The notes: generated by a model not told the origin, from the letters alone. A stretch of 64,000 nucleotides of DNA from an uncultured Bacteroidaceae bacterium (GCA_944321635.1 CALULY010000014.1:1-64000), one strand, 5' to 3'; shown: positions 43,071 to 53,368, numbered from the stretch's first letter. Numbers and translations: made by a program.

Positions 43071-43092
43071 TTTGTAGATACTTTGTAGATGC
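43071..43092. promoter_or_regulatory. Candidate operator: two adjacent 11-bp direct repeats
   Basis: TTTGTAGATAC and TTTGTAGATGC (43071-43081 and 43082-43092) are back-to-back, one helical turn apart. An inverted relative GCAAATCTA is at 43058-43066. They lie in the 102-bp divergent region between the TPR/HTH regulator and the cargo operon, so they are a plausible binding site for the HTH protein. Confidence 0.45.
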
Positions 43093-43156
43093 AAACGTTA
43101 TATAAAATAGTTTTTGGCTGCATAAATTGCCGTCAAATTATTAATTGATTACTGCC

Positions 43157-46100
43157 ATGAGAAGATTAGTACAATTGACAACAGGCTTTGCATTCCTATG
43201 TTTATTAGGGAGTGCGAATGCGTATTCACAAAAGCAAGTGCCATACGAGATAGACTTCACTGCTGAAGACTGCTCGGAATGGACGGCATTGGACAACAGT
43301 GCATCGCCCGGGACTACATGGATGTTCAAAGAGAGAGGGATGAGCACTAATGGTGTTTATTATGATTGTGTTGTGCTTGGGACAGATTATAGCGGTTCTC
43401 CAAGCGATGACTATTGGATTTCGCCTGCGCTGTATCTGGAAGCCGGGGTTGACTACACTGTCGAAACCTTGATGAGCTGCGGCTTCACCCAACTTGGCTC
43501 GCAAATCGAGTTGAGCATAGGGACGGCAGTTGATGATGCATCAACATTCTCCAAAGTCGGTGATTTGCCAGTCGAAGAGGGTTACTACAACCTTGACGCT
43601 CCCAACATAGTCAAGGTAAGTGTCGAGCAAAGCGGCATTTATTATTTGGCATACCATGCGACAAGCCCGGCTTATAACTCTGAAACTTGCCTGCTGGATT
43701 TCAAGATAACAGGTGAGGGCGGTGGCGGCACAGACCCCGAAGAGCCTGTGACGGTGAATGCTCCATACAGCATTGACTTCTTGTCAAGCAATGAGGGTTG
43801 GACGCCTGCCGACAACAACAGTGATGGCAACACTTGGACTTATACTGCCGGCTTCGGGGTGACGATGAACACTGCGATAGGTGCGGCGCATAATGACGAT
43901 TACGTTTCTCCAGGGATCAACTTGACAGGGGGCAAGACCTATAAAGTCTCTACCAATGTGGCGGTGATGGCCTATCCTAATGAGATGAACAACGTGCAAT
44001 TGATGCAAGGACTTAATGGCGAAGCACTCACACACCTTGCCACACTCGACCTGCCAACGTTAGGAAACAATTTGGGGACAGCATTTTTTACTCCCGAAGA
44101 GAGTGGTGTTTACCATTTTGCATTCCGCAATCTCTCGGCTGCTGGTGGTACTAACTTGGGATTGTATGCCTTTGCAATCGAGGAAACCACTGCACAACCT
44201 GTCGTGGGAGAGGTTGTGCTTGAGAGCGACTTCTCTGGCAATGAGCCCTTGCAAGGCTGGCTCACAGACGATGCCAACGACGATGACAATTGCTGGGGCG
44301 TGATTGACGGGTTGCCGGGTGTGACCTACAATGGCAACACTGCTATTGGTGCAGCTGATGACTGGCTGATTAGCCCAGTGTTTAATGTTAGCGAGGGGAC
44401 TGATTATATAGTGGAATACACATTCACTCAGGCAGGGGCATTTGATGCCGACGTGATTACTGTCGCTTGTGGTAGCAAGCAAGATGCGTCAGCGATGACA
44501 GATGTCCTCAAAACGGAGACATATAATCTCGGAAGTGGCACCGAGGCGAGGTCGCTGAGGATGACTGCCGACAGGACAGGGACTATGCATATCGGTTTCC
44601 ACATCACGACCAGTGACATGAACGGTACGATGTCGCTCATCGAAGTCAAGGTCACGACTGCGGCAAAAGCTACCCCGATGCCTGTGACAGGGCTGGAAGT
44701 CACCTCGGACTATGCAAACAAGACTGTGACCCTCAGGTGGACGAACCCGTCGCTTGACACCAATCAGACTCCGATCAACGAGGCTTTCAACATAGACATC
44801 CTTGAAAACGGTTCACTCGTCCACACCGTTTCAGGTGCCGAGCCGGGTGAAGAGGAGAACTACGTGCACACTCCGGCCATCCCGTTCACTGGGGACGTGA
44901 CGTATGGAGTGCGAGCAGTGATCGGCAGCAATGCATCACAGACTGTCGAGCAAACCGTCAATCTTGACGATATGCAGGGTGACACTATCCTGGTGAAGCA
45001 ATTCGCGCTTGAGACGCAGGATGATTTTGACGGTTGGGTCATCGAAGACAAGAACGGAGGCAGCACATGGAACTATGAGACATGGAGCAAAACCATCGCA
45101 ATCCCGATGAGCAGCCGCACGAACAATGACTGGGCAATCACACCAGGTGCAGAGCTGGAGACGGGTGTGAGGTATCTGCTTGAATATGATATCAAGACCA
45201 CGATGAACTATGGCGCGGACTTGGATGTGACTATGGGCAATGCCCAGACAGCCCTATCGCAATCCACCGTCATCATGGAGTATGTAAATCTCAAGCAGAA
45301 CGGATTCGGCAGCTACGCATCGCCGCAATTCAGTGTGGAAGAGAGCGGGACATACTATTTCGGTTTCCATGCTGGCAATGTCGAGAATGGATTGTCAATC
45401 AAGAATGTAAGGTTGATGTACATCGGCGAGAACGAAGAATTGGTAGTGATAGCCGAGTTCCCTTACTCGCAAGACTTTGACGAGAACACCGAATTGCCAG
45501 AAGGTTGGCGTGTGGAGAGCGGAAATGAAAACTTCGGATTCCGGGTGGTCGATGTCAAAGATTGGCTTGGGCTGCCGGACTTTGATGCACACAGCACGCC
45601 GAATGCACTGCTTGCGAACTCAGGACTTATGGAGGCACGCGACGAAACAGTGTTCACCCCGATGTTTGATTTGGAAGCCGGCAAGCAGTACTCTGTATCG
45701 TTCTGGTTGCAAATGCCAGCCCAAAACAGCAGGACACAGACGCTGAAGGTCTATGCACTCGATGCTCCTGACAAATCGCTTGCAACGGGCGAGCCTGTCT
45801 TTGAACTCAATAATGCGGACATCCAAGACTGGCAAGAGCAGGAATTCACGTTCTCGGCAACAGGGAGTGAGGATGTGTGCTTCATGATCAGTGTCACTTG
45901 CCCTTTGAGCAACTCCGGACAAGTGGTAATTGACGACTTCGAGGTTGCCGAGTACGTCCCGGAAGTCAATCCCGCCGCACCTGTCAATCTCAGGGGAGGG
46001 GCTACCTGGCCGTCAACCCTGCTCTTGAACTGGAATTATCCGACCGAAGACGTGGAAGGAAACCCACTTGACGAGAATGTCATGGTGACAATCAAGTTCT

Positions 46101-47485
46101 ATGACCAATATGGATACCTCGGAGAACAGACTGGAAAGCCAGGAAGTTTTGGCAACGTGTCTTATGACTACGGATATGGCAACCCGGAATTCGCCGGCCA
46201 ACTCATAATAAAAGGTGAGGCATTCGTCGGAGAACTTGAGGGACACTCATCAAGTTGCGTTGTCACTGTCACGAGCTTGAAGGAAGGCTTGCTGCACGAG
46301 AAAGCTTTTGACTCAAACGATACCGCAGTTGATGATTGGGCAATCGTTGACGGTGATGGCGACAAGGCGACTTGGACAAGCGTAGGTGACACTATCTTCA
46401 CGACGACGGGCAGCGATGAGTGGCTCTTCACTCCGGCAATGCTGTTGGAGGAGGGCAAGAGCTATTATGCATCATGCCAGATAGAGACCGGCCAGGGCCT
46501 GTCTGCCGATGTCGAGTTTGCTCTGGCAAACGAGCCACAAGCAGATGCGGAGCTTGAAAGCCTGATTGAATACGAAGGTTTGGAACTCTCCAACTATTCC
46601 GAGATTGAACTTGGCAGGACATTCACAGCAGGAAGCGGGGATACATATCTGGCCATACACGCTTCATGCCCGGATGGCAAAGTGTCTATAAAGAACTTCA
46701 AAGTCTTCCGCGTCTTTGCCAAGAACGAGCCGGAACCAGTGCCTTACGTGCAAGATTTCGAGGACAGGGAAAACGTGGAGGACATAACAGGCATGACTAA
46801 CAAATGGGGCAGGCTGACATCCTCGTCTGCATTGTTCTCAGTCACGACCATGCCTGAAGGAACAATGGATGCACACTCGGGCGAGTATGCGGCAGTCGCG
46901 GCAGAATTCTCAATGTCAGGTCGCATAGAGACGCTCTACACTCCGTTGTTTGACTTGGAAGAAGGTGGGATCTATGAGATCAACTACTGGTTGTATATGC
47001 CGGGCAATGCCGGAAGGAACACATACGGCAATGTCCTCATCTCACCCACACAGTCGGATGAAGGCGAGCAATTGCCTGTCGTGGCAGTCATGGGCGAGCC
47101 TCTGGGTGAATGGACCAAGATGAATTTCACCTACACGCATGAGATGGAAAACACTCCGTTGTGCTTCTGGTTCTATTTCGTTGCCGAAGAGGCCAATGCC
47201 GGCATTATTGCCATAGATGATTTCAGCATAGAGAAAATTGGGCAAAATGGCATTGCTCAGAGTGGAGCTGATGCGGCGGCAGCATACTATGTCGGCAGCA
47301 CACAGACATTGGTCACTGGAGATGCTTGCGAGGGCGTGGCAATATTTGACGTCCAAGGCCGCATGGTCGCAAGGCAAAACGTGTCAGATGGCACGACAGA
47401 CCTCTCGTGGTTGGAGCAAGGCATCTATGTCATAGTGCTCGATCTTGGCGACAAGGGTACTCAGACCATCAAGATAGTTAAGTGA
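43157..47485 (+). CDS. Large secreted adhesin-like protein, T9SS cargo
   Basis: The 1,442-residue protein has a signal peptide (MRRLVQLTTGFAFLCLLGSANAYS). About seven beta-sandwich modules of cleaved-adhesin type follow. Each opens with an FxxxF/W motif such as YSIDFLSSNEGWTPAD, FSGNEPLQGWLTDD, FPYSQDFDENTELPEGW or VPYVQDFEDRENVED, and each has a later DDYWISP/DWLISPVF-type block. At least two fibronectin type III-like modules lie between (TLRWTNPS, LLLNWNYP). The end (VAIFDVQGRMVAR, GIYVIVLDLGDKGTQTIKIVK) is a T9SS type A sorting domain. Its codon use is less GC-rich than the housekeeping genes around it. It is first of four consecutive cargo genes. The ATG at 43157 precedes the signal peptide. 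Confidence 0.85.
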   Translation: MRRLVQLTTGFAFLCLLGSANAYSQKQVPYEIDFTAEDCSEWTALDNSASPGTTWMFKERGMSTNGVYYDCVVLGTDYSGSPSDDYWISPALYLEAGVDYTVETLMSCGFTQLGSQIELSIGTAVDDASTFSKVGDLPVEEGYYNLDAPNIVKVSVEQSGIYYLAYHATSPAYNSETCLLDFKITGEGGGGTDPEEPVTVNAPYSIDFLSSNEGWTPADNNSDGNTWTYTAGFGVTMNTAIGAAHNDDYVSPGINLTGGKTYKVSTNVAVMAYPNEMNNVQLMQGLNGEALTHLATLDLPTLGNNLGTAFFTPEESGVYHFAFRNLSAAGGTNLGLYAFAIEETTAQPVVGEVVLESDFSGNEPLQGWLTDDANDDDNCWGVIDGLPGVTYNGNTAIGAADDWLISPVFNVSEGTDYIVEYTFTQAGAFDADVITVACGSKQDASAMTDVLKTETYNLGSGTEARSLRMTADRTGTMHIGFHITTSDMNGTMSLIEVKVTTAAKATPMPVTGLEVTSDYANKTVTLRWTNPSLDTNQTPINEAFNIDILENGSLVHTVSGAEPGEEENYVHTPAIPFTGDVTYGVRAVIGSNASQTVEQTVNLDDMQGDTILVKQFALETQDDFDGWVIEDKNGGSTWNYETWSKTIAIPMSSRTNNDWAITPGAELETGVRYLLEYDIKTTMNYGADLDVTMGNAQTALSQSTVIMEYVNLKQNGFGSYASPQFSVEESGTYYFGFHAGNVENGLSIKNVRLMYIGENEELVVIAEFPYSQDFDENTELPEGWRVESGNENFGFRVVDVKDWLGLPDFDAHSTPNALLANSGLMEARDETVFTPMFDLEAGKQYSVSFWLQMPAQNSRTQTLKVYALDAPDKSLATGEPVFELNNADIQDWQEQEFTFSATGSEDVCFMISVTCPLSNSGQVVIDDFEVAEYVPEVNPAAPVNLRGGATWPSTLLLNWNYPTEDVEGNPLDENVMVTIKFYDQYGYLGEQTGKPGSFGNVSYDYGYGNPEFAGQLIIKGEAFVGELEGHSSSCVVTVTSLKEGLLHEKAFDSNDTAVDDWAIVDGDGDKATWTSVGDTIFTTTGSDEWLFTPAMLLEEGKSYYASCQIETGQGLSADVEFALANEPQADAELESLIEYEGLELSNYSEIELGRTFTAGSGDTYLAIHASCPDGKVSIKNFKVFRVFAKNEPEPVPYVQDFEDRENVEDITGMTNKWGRLTSSSALFSVTTMPEGTMDAHSGEYAAVAAEFSMSGRIETLYTPLFDLEEGGIYEINYWLYMPGNAGRNTYGNVLISPTQSDEGEQLPVVAVMGEPLGEWTKMNFTYTHEMENTPLCFWFYFVAEEANAGIIAIDDFSIEKIGQNGIAQSGADAAAAYYVGSTQTLVTGDACEGVAIFDVQGRMVARQNVSDGTTDLSWLEQGIYVIVLDLGDKGTQTIKIVK

Positions 47486-47547
47486 TGACAACAACCGCCT
47501 GCCTCGTGGTTAGCTGCGGGGCGGGCTTTACAAAAAACAATAAGAAG

Positions 47548-49746
47548 ATGAAGACGAAATCATACTATGCAAGCTTTGCTTTCATGCTAAGTTTTGCGGC
47601 ATTGCCTGCTATGTTATCGGCCCAAACATACGAACGTATCGGAATGGAGGGGGTCAAATTGCTCGGCACCGTCACTTATGGCGACGCTGGGGTAGGGGCT
47701 TTTGCCAATGTGGGCCTATTTGAATTCCCGTATGAGTCAAAATACGTCCCAGCCACAAGCGAGACACCATTGATAAGTGGCGATTTTGCCGGCGGCAGCA
47801 CCTACCATGACGGCAAGATCTATTGCAACTCTTTCAACGACGAGACCAACATCCAGGCCGTAAAGCCTGTGTGGAAAATCTATGACGCAGAGACCTACGA
47901 GCTTTTGTATGAACGCGAGTTGAACGACAATTGCGAGAACACGACGAGTACATTGGCCTACGACCCGACTACGGACAAGATTTATGGCTATGTGGTCGAT
48001 TACACCGACACACACTTCGTTGAGATCGACCCCGAAACCGGGGAGATGAAGCGCATAGGGGGCGCGCTCGACCGCAATTATGACTTCCCCTGTTTGGCCT
48101 GCAACAGTGCAGGACAGCTTTATGCCGTTACGCTTTACAGTAATTATGCCACCGGTGAGAGTGATTTGCAGCTTTCCAAGGTCAGGAAGAGCGACGGGCG
48201 TTTCGTCAAGGTCGGGACTATCAGTTGCGACAACCTGATGGGTGAGGATTATCTCGTCTACACAAACTATGACCAAGCGTTGTTCTTTGACAATTCGAGC
48301 GGCGATCTGTTCTGGTTTATGAGCAGTTCAAGTACGGTACTCAACGGCATTTACACCCCGTTGTTCAAACTCAACACGTTGAATGCCCATGCAACCCTTG
48401 TCAGCTACATAGGCCAGGAGCATCACATCAGTGGAGCATACTTCTTGGAACCTGACATGGATGTGCCAGCAGTGATTGAAGACTTCGAGTTCAACGCTGC
48501 AGCGGACGGGGCAAACGAGGGTACATTTGCTGTCACCATGCCATCTGTGACCTATGGCGGCACGTCTTTGGACGGGGCTTCCTTGGGTTTGCGCATCGAG
48601 GATGGGGATGCCGTGTTGCTTGACACCGAGGCAAAGGCCGGGGAAAAGTATGTTTCCGGCAATGTCGAGCTTGCTGATGGCTTCCACACGCTTACTGTCA
48701 CCGTCACCAATGAGGCTGGCAGCAGCCCGGCTGTGAAGAGAGAGGTCTATGTCGGCTATGACACGCCTGTTGCACCGCACAACGTTGTCCTGACGCATGA
48801 TGGCCTGACCACTACATTGACGTGGGAACCGCCGACAGAGGGAGTGAACGGCCGTCCGGTAAACAGTGATAACTTCACTTACACCGTTGTCCGCTATCCT
48901 AATGAGGTGACAGTTGCCGAGGAACTCACCGAGTGCAGTTTCACAGAGACGCACCCTGCCGAGATGACGCGCTACATTTACACCGTCAGGGCGGTCGATG
49001 GAGAGAGAGTGGGTGAGTTCAGCTACTCTAATTCCCTGATACTTGGCGAACCGCTCCGCCCGCCTTATGGTGGAATATTTGGAGGCCCGGAGGATTTCTT
49101 CAATTACTACACCATCATTGATGCCAACAATGACGCGTTTTCGTGGACTTATGACGCAAGCACGGCCAGCGCGGTTTACGTTTACAGCCCTTACTCGCAG
49201 GCGGATGACTGGATCATCGCGCCTCCTATAATCTATGACGCGGCCACGACCTACGAACTGACGTTCAAAGCCTACTCGTCTCTTGTCGGTTATCCCGAGG
49301 CGATGGAAGTCAGATTTGGCAGGGAAAGGACACCTGAAGCGATGACCCATCAACTTTTGGACATTCCCGAAGTCCCGACAGTCGATGAGGACAATCCTGT
49401 GCAAGAATACAAGACCGAGTTCATGACAGACGAAGAAGGCATTTATTACTATGGTTTGCACGCCGTGTCCCCTAAATTCTGCGAATATCTCTATGTCTTT
49501 GACATAAAGGTCTATGAGAAGGGAACGGATGGTGTGGATGCTTTGACCCAGACACCAGATGTCATTGTCGTGGCATCCGACGGCCGTTTGTGTGTGGGCA
49601 ATCCCCAGTGCCTTGACGTGCAAGTCTATGACGCACGGGGCATTATGGTCCACCGCTCATCGTCAGGCAATCTGGATTTGGGTCTTGACAGAGGCCTTTA
49701 CATGGTAAGGGCAAACGGCAAGGTCTATAAAGCCATGGTTCGTTGA
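47548..49746 (+). CDS. Secreted propeller/FN3/adhesin-module protein, T9SS cargo
   Basis: The 732-residue protein starts with a signal peptide (MKTKSYYASFAFMLSFAALPAMLSAQ). A propeller-like beta region lies at about 30-320 (GSTYHDGKIYCNSFND, TLAYDPTTDKIYGYVVD). An FN3 module (PVAPHNVVLTHDGLTTTLTWEPP) follows. A cleaved-adhesin-like module (YYTIIDANNDAFSWTYD, ADDWIIAPPI) precedes a T9SS C-terminal domain (VQVYDARGIMVHRS, GLYMVRANGKVYKAMVR). The ATG at 47548 begins the signal peptide; the frame is open further upstream without coding character. It lies 62 bp after the adhesin gene and 20 bp before the subtilase. Function unknown. Confidence 0.8.
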   Translation: MKTKSYYASFAFMLSFAALPAMLSAQTYERIGMEGVKLLGTVTYGDAGVGAFANVGLFEFPYESKYVPATSETPLISGDFAGGSTYHDGKIYCNSFNDETNIQAVKPVWKIYDAETYELLYERELNDNCENTTSTLAYDPTTDKIYGYVVDYTDTHFVEIDPETGEMKRIGGALDRNYDFPCLACNSAGQLYAVTLYSNYATGESDLQLSKVRKSDGRFVKVGTISCDNLMGEDYLVYTNYDQALFFDNSSGDLFWFMSSSSTVLNGIYTPLFKLNTLNAHATLVSYIGQEHHISGAYFLEPDMDVPAVIEDFEFNAAADGANEGTFAVTMPSVTYGGTSLDGASLGLRIEDGDAVLLDTEAKAGEKYVSGNVELADGFHTLTVTVTNEAGSSPAVKREVYVGYDTPVAPHNVVLTHDGLTTTLTWEPPTEGVNGRPVNSDNFTYTVVRYPNEVTVAEELTECSFTETHPAEMTRYIYTVRAVDGERVGEFSYSNSLILGEPLRPPYGGIFGGPEDFFNYYTIIDANNDAFSWTYDASTASAVYVYSPYSQADDWIIAPPIIYDAATTYELTFKAYSSLVGYPEAMEVRFGRERTPEAMTHQLLDIPEVPTVDEDNPVQEYKTEFMTDEEGIYYYGLHAVSPKFCEYLYVFDIKVYEKGTDGVDALTQTPDVIVVASDGRLCVGNPQCLDVQVYDARGIMVHRSSSGNLDLGLDRGLYMVRANGKVYKAMVR

Positions 49747-49766
49747 ACATCGTTGTTAAAATAGAT

Positions 49767-51959
49767 ATGGAAATGAAGAAATTGCCATTATTACTGCTGT
49801 TGACAGCCTTTGCCCTCACCCCAGCGTGGGGGCAAAGCAAGATGTCTCCTCTGTTGAGGCAGACATTGCGTAAAGCAGAAGCCAACTCGTGTTGCCAGGA
49901 CACGGTCTTTCCTGTGGTGAAAAAAGTGAAAGAGGGAAAAACATATATCTCTGCTTTCATCAAATTCAATGACGATTCAGCCATAGACAGCCTCACGGCT
50001 CTTGGGGCGGTAGTCAGGACACGCACAGCCTCGTTTGCTACGGTTTATTTGCCTATTGACAAGGCAGAAGAAATATCGGAGTTGCCAAACGTGGACTATG
50101 TTGAGATGGGCTCGCCGGTGAATGTTCGGATGGATGAAGCCAAAAAAGCCACCAATGCAGACGACGTTCTCAGCGGCAACGGGCTGCCACAGGCCTTTGA
50201 TGCCGACGGGGTAGTTGTGGGGGTGATAGACAATGGGTTTGAATTCGGGCATCCAGACTTCTATGACAAGGCGAAAACCGAGCTGCGCATCAGACGTGTC
50301 TGGAATCAGAACCTTGAGGGCAACTCTCCTGAGGGGTTTGGTTACGGCACTGAGTACACCACAGCCGATGAAATCCTTGCAACCGAGATAGATGACACTT
50401 CGACCGGCCATGGCACTCATGTGACCGGCATCATCGCCGGGGCGGATGATACGGACGGACATGACTATGCCGGACTGGCTCAAGGAGCGGACATCGTGCT
50501 TGTGGGGATGAGCGAAGGCAATATGTTGTACGGTGACAACACGACAGTGCTTGATGGCATCAAGTACATCTATGATTATGCCGATGAGCAAGGCAAGCCC
50601 TGTGTTGTCAACATGAGCCTTGGCTCGTTCCTGGGGCCGCGTGACGGCACATCAGCCTTTGACCAGATGTGTGACGAACTCCAAGGCCCAGGTCGTCTGT
50701 TGGTCGGCTCTCTCGGCAATGATGGCGGTACGACTTGTCACACCTCCATTACGTTTGATGGTGAGGACAGTGACACGCTCAAGACATTGTTCAAATTCGC
50801 ATACACCTATATGCCTGCTTCTTACACCGAGATTTGGGGCCGCGAAGGTATGGACATAACCTTTATCCCCGTGTCAGTAGACATGGCGACAGGCAAGATA
50901 GATGAATGTCTCGATCCGTTTACTATCTCTCCGGGTGGTACGGGCGGCGAGGCTGAATACTCGTTTGAGGGCATCGAAGGGGCATTGGCAGTAGCGTCGG
51001 AAATAAATCCGTTGAACAACAAGCCACATATCACCCTTTTTGCATCGTTCTATTACAGCAGCGACCGCTATCTCGGTTTCATGGTGACATCGACAAAGCC
51101 GGGGACAGTCCATGTGTGGGCGGACAATGTTTACAGCTCCTTTGATAATTATGGCGTAGAAGGTTTCACAGCCGGGGATGACACCTACACTCCAGGCGAG
51201 ATCGGCGGCACAGGCAAGCGCATAATCTCTGTTGGCGGCTATGTCACCCGTGACCACTATGAGGAATATGGCATTTACCACCCGTCAGGTGAGGAGCTTG
51301 GAGCTTTGGCCTCGTTCACCAGCAAAGGCCCCACCGCCGATGGCCGGTTGAAGCCAGAGGTGTGTGCCCCGTCATCCTACATCGTGTCGTCCATATCACG
51401 ATACTCCACGACCACACCAAGGGCACAAAAAGTGACTTGGGACGGTCAATCCTACTACTACGGTTTCATGCAAGGCACGTCAATGGCTGCCCCGTTTGTG
51501 ACTGGGGCGATGGCTTTGTGGTTGCAGGCTTGCCCTGAACTCACGCCAGAGAAAGCCAAAGAAGTCTTGCAATCAACCTCCATCAACGACAGCTTCACCG
51601 GCGACGTGAGGGAAAACGGAGATTATGCCTGGGGATATGGCAAGATAGACGTGCTCGGCGGCATAAAGGAGTGCATCAAGTCGTCTGGCATAGAGGAAAC
51701 CGGGACGTTGTTGGAATCACCATTCATAGTCCTTGGCGATGGCAATGCGGTCTCGGTGATGTTTACCCGTGACTTGGAAGATGCGACATTGGCCGTTGTC
51801 TCAATCGACGGGCGGACAATCTCGTCAGATGCACATCGCAGCTATGCCGCAGGTGAAGAGTTGCGGCTCGATGCAGGCAACTATGCTCCCGGGGTTTACC
51901 TCGTCAACCTCGTTTCGTCAGATGGTGTACGCCACACTGAGAAGATAATCATTGACTAA
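49767..51959 (+). CDS. Subtilisin-like serine protease (S8), T9SS cargo
   Basis: The 730-residue protein has a signal peptide (MKKLPLLLLLTAFALTPAWGQ), an N-terminal prodomain-like region and an S8 catalytic domain. Asp155 is in VVVGVIDNGFEFGHPDF, His215 in STGHGTHVTGIIAG and Ser572 in MQGTSMAAPFVTGAMAL. The 357-residue gap between His and Ser is longer than in subtilisin and must contain an inserted domain. The end (LAVVSIDGRTISSD, GVYLVNLVSSDGVRHTEKIIID) fits a T9SS sorting domain. ATG 49767 and ATG 49773 are equally good. It may process the neighbouring secreted proteins or degrade external protein; the target is not known. Confidence 0.88.
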   Translation: MEMKKLPLLLLLTAFALTPAWGQSKMSPLLRQTLRKAEANSCCQDTVFPVVKKVKEGKTYISAFIKFNDDSAIDSLTALGAVVRTRTASFATVYLPIDKAEEISELPNVDYVEMGSPVNVRMDEAKKATNADDVLSGNGLPQAFDADGVVVGVIDNGFEFGHPDFYDKAKTELRIRRVWNQNLEGNSPEGFGYGTEYTTADEILATEIDDTSTGHGTHVTGIIAGADDTDGHDYAGLAQGADIVLVGMSEGNMLYGDNTTVLDGIKYIYDYADEQGKPCVVNMSLGSFLGPRDGTSAFDQMCDELQGPGRLLVGSLGNDGGTTCHTSITFDGEDSDTLKTLFKFAYTYMPASYTEIWGREGMDITFIPVSVDMATGKIDECLDPFTISPGGTGGEAEYSFEGIEGALAVASEINPLNNKPHITLFASFYYSSDRYLGFMVTSTKPGTVHVWADNVYSSFDNYGVEGFTAGDDTYTPGEIGGTGKRIISVGGYVTRDHYEEYGIYHPSGEELGALASFTSKGPTADGRLKPEVCAPSSYIVSSISRYSTTTPRAQKVTWDGQSYYYGFMQGTSMAAPFVTGAMALWLQACPELTPEKAKEVLQSTSINDSFTGDVRENGDYAWGYGKIDVLGGIKECIKSSGIEETGTLLESPFIVLGDGNAVSVMFTRDLEDATLAVVSIDGRTISSDAHRSYAAGEELRLDAGNYAPGVYLVNLVSSDGVRHTEKIIID

Positions 51960-51975
51960 CAACAGACAAAACTAT

Positions 51976-53115
51976 ATGAAACAACTACTCACACTCGCGG
52001 CATCATTGGCCGCTACGGCCATGGCATTCGCCCAAGATGCAGCGACAATCCCGACAAGGGACGAGATGGTGGGCGATTTCATCATCCTCAATACGAAAAT
52101 CTATGAAGAAGTGCCGAGCATATCGGATATGCGTCCGTTGACAATCACCGACGAAGGCGGCTCGCTAAGCATAGCCAACATCTTTTGGCCAGGTTGCTTT
52201 GATGTCCCAGCCGACTATGATGAGACTACCGGCGAATTGTCAATCGAGTCTGGCGTGATGTTATACCACGTCGAGAACATCGTCATCTACCTTTACCAGT
52301 GGAACGACGCTCAAGAGGAGGTCAACCCGCGTCCCATCACTTACAAATATGCAGGCAATGGCGAATGGCGCACTGACGCCACCATCATGCTCATGTCAGG
52401 TTATGAAGATGGCGAACTGTCACCCAGCTACTTTGCCCAAGGGTCGCAGATTGTCAGGGCTAATGCAACGACGACCAATGTCTCTTATGCAGCCAGCGGT
52501 CTCACACGTTACGACGAGTCGCGTCCGAGTCTCGTGCGGATAGAAGACCCCGTGATCACCATTTACAACTTCCTCCAAGCCGACCAGTACGGTTATGGTT
52601 GTATGGCACAGGGCGTGATTGACAACACCCGTTCAAATGCCATCTTCGTGACATCTGTCGTGGGGCAGACCAATGACGGGACTTACCGCATTTTGGCAGG
52701 ATGTGAACTCAATGATGACGGGAATTTCCCAACAGGCATCAGTCATCCTGGTGAAAAATATGAGAGCTACACCTACGCAGCAGTTGACCTTGAGAACGGC
52801 ACGATAGACTTTGAACCTATGGCCATCTGGGGCAGCACCTACGATGCAACGACGGGAGCGGTCGAGATCAATACCAATTCTGTCTTTGAAACCGTTGCAA
52901 TGGCAAGTGTCACATACGATCCGAGCAAGACGGACGCACCATCCGCGATCAAGACCGTTGTCGATGATGAGGCTTGCACCGAGGCTGTGCGCACTGATTA
53001 CTACCGCATCGATGGCACGATGGTCGTGCAGCCCAGGGATGGGGAACTCGTCATCAAACGCACATTGTACAAGGACGGCAATGCCAAGACTGAGAAGATG
53101 ATTTGGCGCGACTGA
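51976..53115 (+). CDS. Small secreted protein, probable T9SS cargo
   Basis: The 379-residue protein has a signal peptide (MKQLLTLAASLAATAMAFAQ) and then a beta-rich body of no family I recognise. Tyr/Thr-rich strands such as VENIVIYLYQWNDAQEEV and GTYRILAGCELNDDGNFPTG are typical. The C-terminus (YYRIDGTMVVQPRDGELVIKR with a final KMIWRD) looks like a shortened sorting domain. It starts 16 bp after the subtilase and is the last gene of the four-gene unit, followed by a terminator. Confidence 0.72.
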   Translation: MKQLLTLAASLAATAMAFAQDAATIPTRDEMVGDFIILNTKIYEEVPSISDMRPLTITDEGGSLSIANIFWPGCFDVPADYDETTGELSIESGVMLYHVENIVIYLYQWNDAQEEVNPRPITYKYAGNGEWRTDATIMLMSGYEDGELSPSYFAQGSQIVRANATTTNVSYAASGLTRYDESRPSLVRIEDPVITIYNFLQADQYGYGCMAQGVIDNTRSNAIFVTSVVGQTNDGTYRILAGCELNDDGNFPTGISHPGEKYESYTYAAVDLENGTIDFEPMAIWGSTYDATTGAVEINTNSVFETVAMASVTYDPSKTDAPSAIKTVVDDEACTEAVRTDYYRIDGTMVVQPRDGELVIKRTLYKDGNAKTEKMIWRD

Positions 53116-53138
53116 TTGTTGCCTACTGCGCTATCCTG

Positions 53139-53178
53139 TTTGGGCGGGGCACAGATGTGCTTCGCCCAAATTTCTTTT
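53139..53178 (+). terminator. Terminator of the secreted-protein operon
   Basis: The stem TTTGGGCG (53139-53146) pairs with CGCCCAAA (53163-53170), with further inner pairs, followed by TTTCTTTTG. The 190 bases between here and asnS hold no gene. Confidence 0.75.
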
Positions 53179-53307
53179 GCCACGTATGGTTTGAGGTATG
53201 TGCCGCTGTCATCATTATTGACATGAGACAAAAAACACCAGATGTTTTGTGAGCTAATGCGCTATGTAGGCAGGGATATTTGGAGATTGCGCTCAGCACA
53301 TCGCATG

Positions 53308-53337
53308 AAAGAGGGGCGACCATCGGTCGCCCCTCTT
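53308..53337. terminator. Terminator of the asnS operon
   Basis: An 11-bp GC-rich stem GAGGGGCGACC (53311-53321 with 53325-53335) with a three-base loop lies just past the asnS stop. It can act from both sides. Confidence 0.72.
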
Positions 53338-53368
53338 CTCGTGTCAAATGATTCCTGTGATGATGCGG

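Noticed and set aside
48328-49653. A 441-codon frame antisense to a secreted-protein gene
   Set aside because: No family motif; the plus-strand gene has a signal peptide, FN3 module and sorting domain, and operon context.
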